A DNA stretch of 15,560 bases from an uncultured Aquincola sp. (GTDB taxonomy: Bacteria; Pseudomonadota; Gammaproteobacteria; Burkholderiales; Burkholderiaceae), in the NCBI GenBank assembly GCA_937883885.1, contig CAKZXL010000781.1, forward strand, positions 1 through 15,560, given 5' to 3'. Positions 14,185-15,560 of this stretch are shown piece after piece (within the stretch, counting starts at the first letter, position 1; every line of letters begins with the position of its first letter). Under the pieces are notes generated by a model. It worked only from the letters and a program-made list of their open reading frames with translations, did no database searches and was not told the origin of the DNA. Position numbers and translations under genes: made by a program.

Positions 14185-15000
14185 ATGGTGTTTGCCGGCG
14201 GCGGCAACCGGTGCATGTGGCAGGCCGGCGTGGTGACTTGGCTCCGGCAGCGGGGCTTTCACTTGCCTCCCGATCTGGTCGGGACGAGCGCCGGTGCCGG
14301 CGTGGCTGCTGCGCTCTTGGCGCATCGAGCCGAACACGCGTTTTCGATCTGCAAGCAGCTTTATGCCGGCAACGCTCACCTCATTGACCGCGACGCCTTG
14401 AAGAGGCTGCGACTGAGGTTTGGTCATCGACATATCTACCCTGCGTGGATCGCGGCGTACGTCAACGCCGACACCTTCGAAGCGTTGCGTGCTTCACGCA
14501 CGAGGCTTCGTGTCGCCATCACCCATCCCTCCCGCTGGCTGGGGGTCAAGGGGTCGGTGATGGCTGCGACATTGGCCTATCTGGCAGACAAGCATTTGAC
14601 GCACAGCATCCATCCGCGTTTGCCGCGATGGTTGGGGTTGAGGCAAGGCTTCTTCGGTTTGCAGGACTGCGCAAATTTCGAGGATGCGCAGAGCTTGCTC
14701 TACGTAGCGGGCTCCGCCGCCCCCTTCATGCCCTTGAGGCGATGGCAGGGCGCGGTGGCCATGGACGGGGGCTACACCGACAATGCGCCCATTCCGCCGC
14801 AGTCAGTGGCTGAACGCCAGGCCACGCTGGTGTTGCTCACTCGCCACTACCCGTCCTTGCCATCCACATTCCGCTGGCACGGTCGCACCTACTGGCAGCC
14901 CAGCCGCCCCGTACCGGTGTCCACCTTCGACTGCACACCCAAGACCACCATCGATGCCGCGTGGGCGTTGGGCGAAGGCGATGCGCGCCAGTTGCTTTGA
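14185..15000 (+). CDS. Patatin-like phospholipase / lipid acyl hydrolase
   Basis: The 271-residue protein carries the full patatin catalytic set. The oxyanion-loop motif is AGGGNRC at the extreme N-terminus (residues 4-10). The nucleophile is Ser35 in GTSAG, and the dyad aspartate is Asp194 in MDGGYTDNAPI. Such enzymes cleave acyl chains from phospholipids or neutral lipids in the cytoplasm or at membranes. The first strand begins only two residues after the ATG, which is short but typical; GGAG (14169-14172) lies 12 bases upstream. The frame is open far upstream, but that part is antisense to tetR. The ATG overlaps the presumed original tetR start within CCATGG, so the two genes would leave no intergenic space. 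Confidence 0.9.
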   Translation: MVFAGGGNRCMWQAGVVTWLRQRGFHLPPDLVGTSAGAGVAAALLAHRAEHAFSICKQLYAGNAHLIDRDALKRLRLRFGHRHIYPAWIAAYVNADTFEALRASRTRLRVAITHPSRWLGVKGSVMAATLAYLADKHLTHSIHPRLPRWLGLRQGFFGLQDCANFEDAQSLLYVAGSAAPFMPLRRWQGAVAMDGGYTDNAPIPPQSVAERQATLVLLTRHYPSLPSTFRWHGRTYWQPSRPVPVSTFDCTPKTTIDAAWALGEGDARQLL

Positions 15001-15155
15001 GACGGAGCGAGCGACGAATATGCCGACTTCCTGCTGGTGGCCTGCGCACACTGGGCCATGACCGCCCCCACCGTCCACCTGTATGTCTTTGAGCGCAGCC
15101 CTGCGGGCCGACTCCGCCGCGGTGCTCGCGGCGAAATCGCGCTGCAAAAACTCCC

Positions 15156-15217
15156 TACGTTCGCTGACGCTCACTGCCCTCGGACAATTGCCGCGAGTCA
15201 GTTGACGATGCGCGCTG
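15156..15217 (+). repeat. Left arm of an imperfect inverted repeat
   Basis: The arm starts TACGTTCGCTG and includes CCGCGAGTCAGT. Aligned by eye with the reverse complement of 15500-15560 it gives 53 matches over 61 columns and one gap. It is preceded by GCAAAAACTCCC. Confidence 0.75.
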
Positions 15218-15499
15218 GCGCGCGCCGACCTCGCCGCTGCGCTCCTCGCCGCCCCAGAAATCGCCCCACCACCCCCCACCCACCGCACGACTCGGGCGGG
15301 CTCACGCCAGCCGTCCGTCGCGTGGAAAGGAAATGGGCGCTGCCCCCATGGCGCGGCCGCATGCACGGCGCGGCGTGCGATGCGCGCAGCGCGAGCCCGC
15401 AACGCGCAGCGCCACGGTGGCACTTTGCGCAGGGCCGTGCGGGTGGGTTCGGGGGCGCATCTGGAGCGCCGAGCAACGCAGGGTGGGTGGCCGCGCGCG

Positions 15500-15560
15500 C
15501 AGCGCGCTTCGTGCACTGACTCGCGGTCGTTGTTCGAGTGCAGTGAGCGCAGCGAACGTA
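15500..15560 (-). repeat. Right arm of an imperfect inverted repeat (reaches window edge)
   Basis: Reverse complement of the left arm, starting TACGTTCGCTG on the minus strand from base 15560. Whether the match continues past the window (GGGAGTTTTTGC would be expected) cannot be seen. Confidence 0.75.

Larger units (their letters stand above)
15001..15560. other. GC-rich region without convincing genes, ending in inverted repeats
   Basis: After the patatin stop, 560 bases show no recognisable protein. A frame in phase with patatin stays open from the TGA to 15519, but its translation is Arg/Ala/Pro-rich and low in complexity. Two inverted-repeat arms (15156-15217 and 15500-15560) enclose G/C-rich sequence. 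It looks like a dispersed intergenic repeat, not a gene. Confidence 0.55.

Noticed and set aside
14803..15516. 237-codon minus-strand frame at the window end
   Set aside because: Arg/Ala/His-rich, no motif, overlaps the patatin 3' end antisense; consistent with GC-biased noncoding DNA.
15001..15519. Possible readthrough extension of patatin or a separate gene in the same frame
   Set aside because: After a short plausible stretch (DEYADFLLVACAHW) the translation becomes Arg/Ala/Pro-rich. Patatin already ends at a normal length, and the inverted-repeat arms run through the frame.
1..15560. CRISPR array, tRNA, rRNA, transposase or phage genes
   Set aside because: I looked for regular direct repeats with spacers, tRNA cloverleafs and transposase motifs on both strands and saw none. 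A tool-based scan could still reveal something subtle.

Overview
The window looks like chromosomal DNA from a high-GC betaproteobacterium of the order Burkholderiales (Sphaerotilaceae/Comamonadaceae-like). This rests on strong G/C third-position bias, the mix of families (LysR, AraC, pirin, NCS1 permease, hydantoin racemase) and start regions with little or no leader. It is inference; there is no rRNA or other phylogenetic marker. I see no tRNA, rRNA, CRISPR array, transposase or phage gene.

Layout. 1-264 is the 3' end of a PNPOx-like FMN-binding protein. A LysR regulator (290-1192, minus) and an unrecognised, lower-GC gene (1247-1990, minus) follow. Next is a damaged divergent pair: an AraC regulator lacking its sensor domain (2202-2756, minus) and a short-chain dehydrogenase lacking a usable start (up to 3585, plus). 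Pirin (3586-4671, minus) abuts the dehydrogenase stop to stop. A TIGR00027-type methyltransferase (4947-5873) and a NERD-domain protein (5971-7089) follow on the plus strand.

The most coherent block is 7134-12434. It holds an ornithine cyclodeaminase/mu-crystallin family protein, a likely 30-residue membrane peptide, a minus-strand OmpR-type regulator whose receiver lacks the phospho-acceptor Asp, an NCS1 permease, an Asp/Glu/hydantoin racemase with both catalytic cysteines, and a GntR/FCD regulator. A 12-bp perfect palindrome of GntR-operator type lies before the permease. The simplest reading is uptake and racemisation of a hydantoin- or allantoin-like compound under GntR repression. No hydantoinase or carbamoylase is present, so the hydrolytic steps must be encoded elsewhere or the substrate differs.

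The last third holds a single-chain regulator that joins a winged helix, a GHKL ATPase and a STAS-like domain (12442-13461, minus). Beyond it are a TetR gene with an apparent frameshift in its first helix (13531-14097, minus) and a patatin-like lipase (14185-15000, plus) whose ATG overlaps the presumed original tetR start. The final 560 bases hold no convincing gene; two imperfect inverted-repeat arms face each other there, the second running to the window edge.

I found no clear multi-gene novel system. The best candidates for follow-up are the winged-helix/GHKL/STAS-like protein, the racemase-permease-GntR unit with its unphosphorylatable regulator, the orphan gene at 1247-1990 and the damaged divergent pairs.
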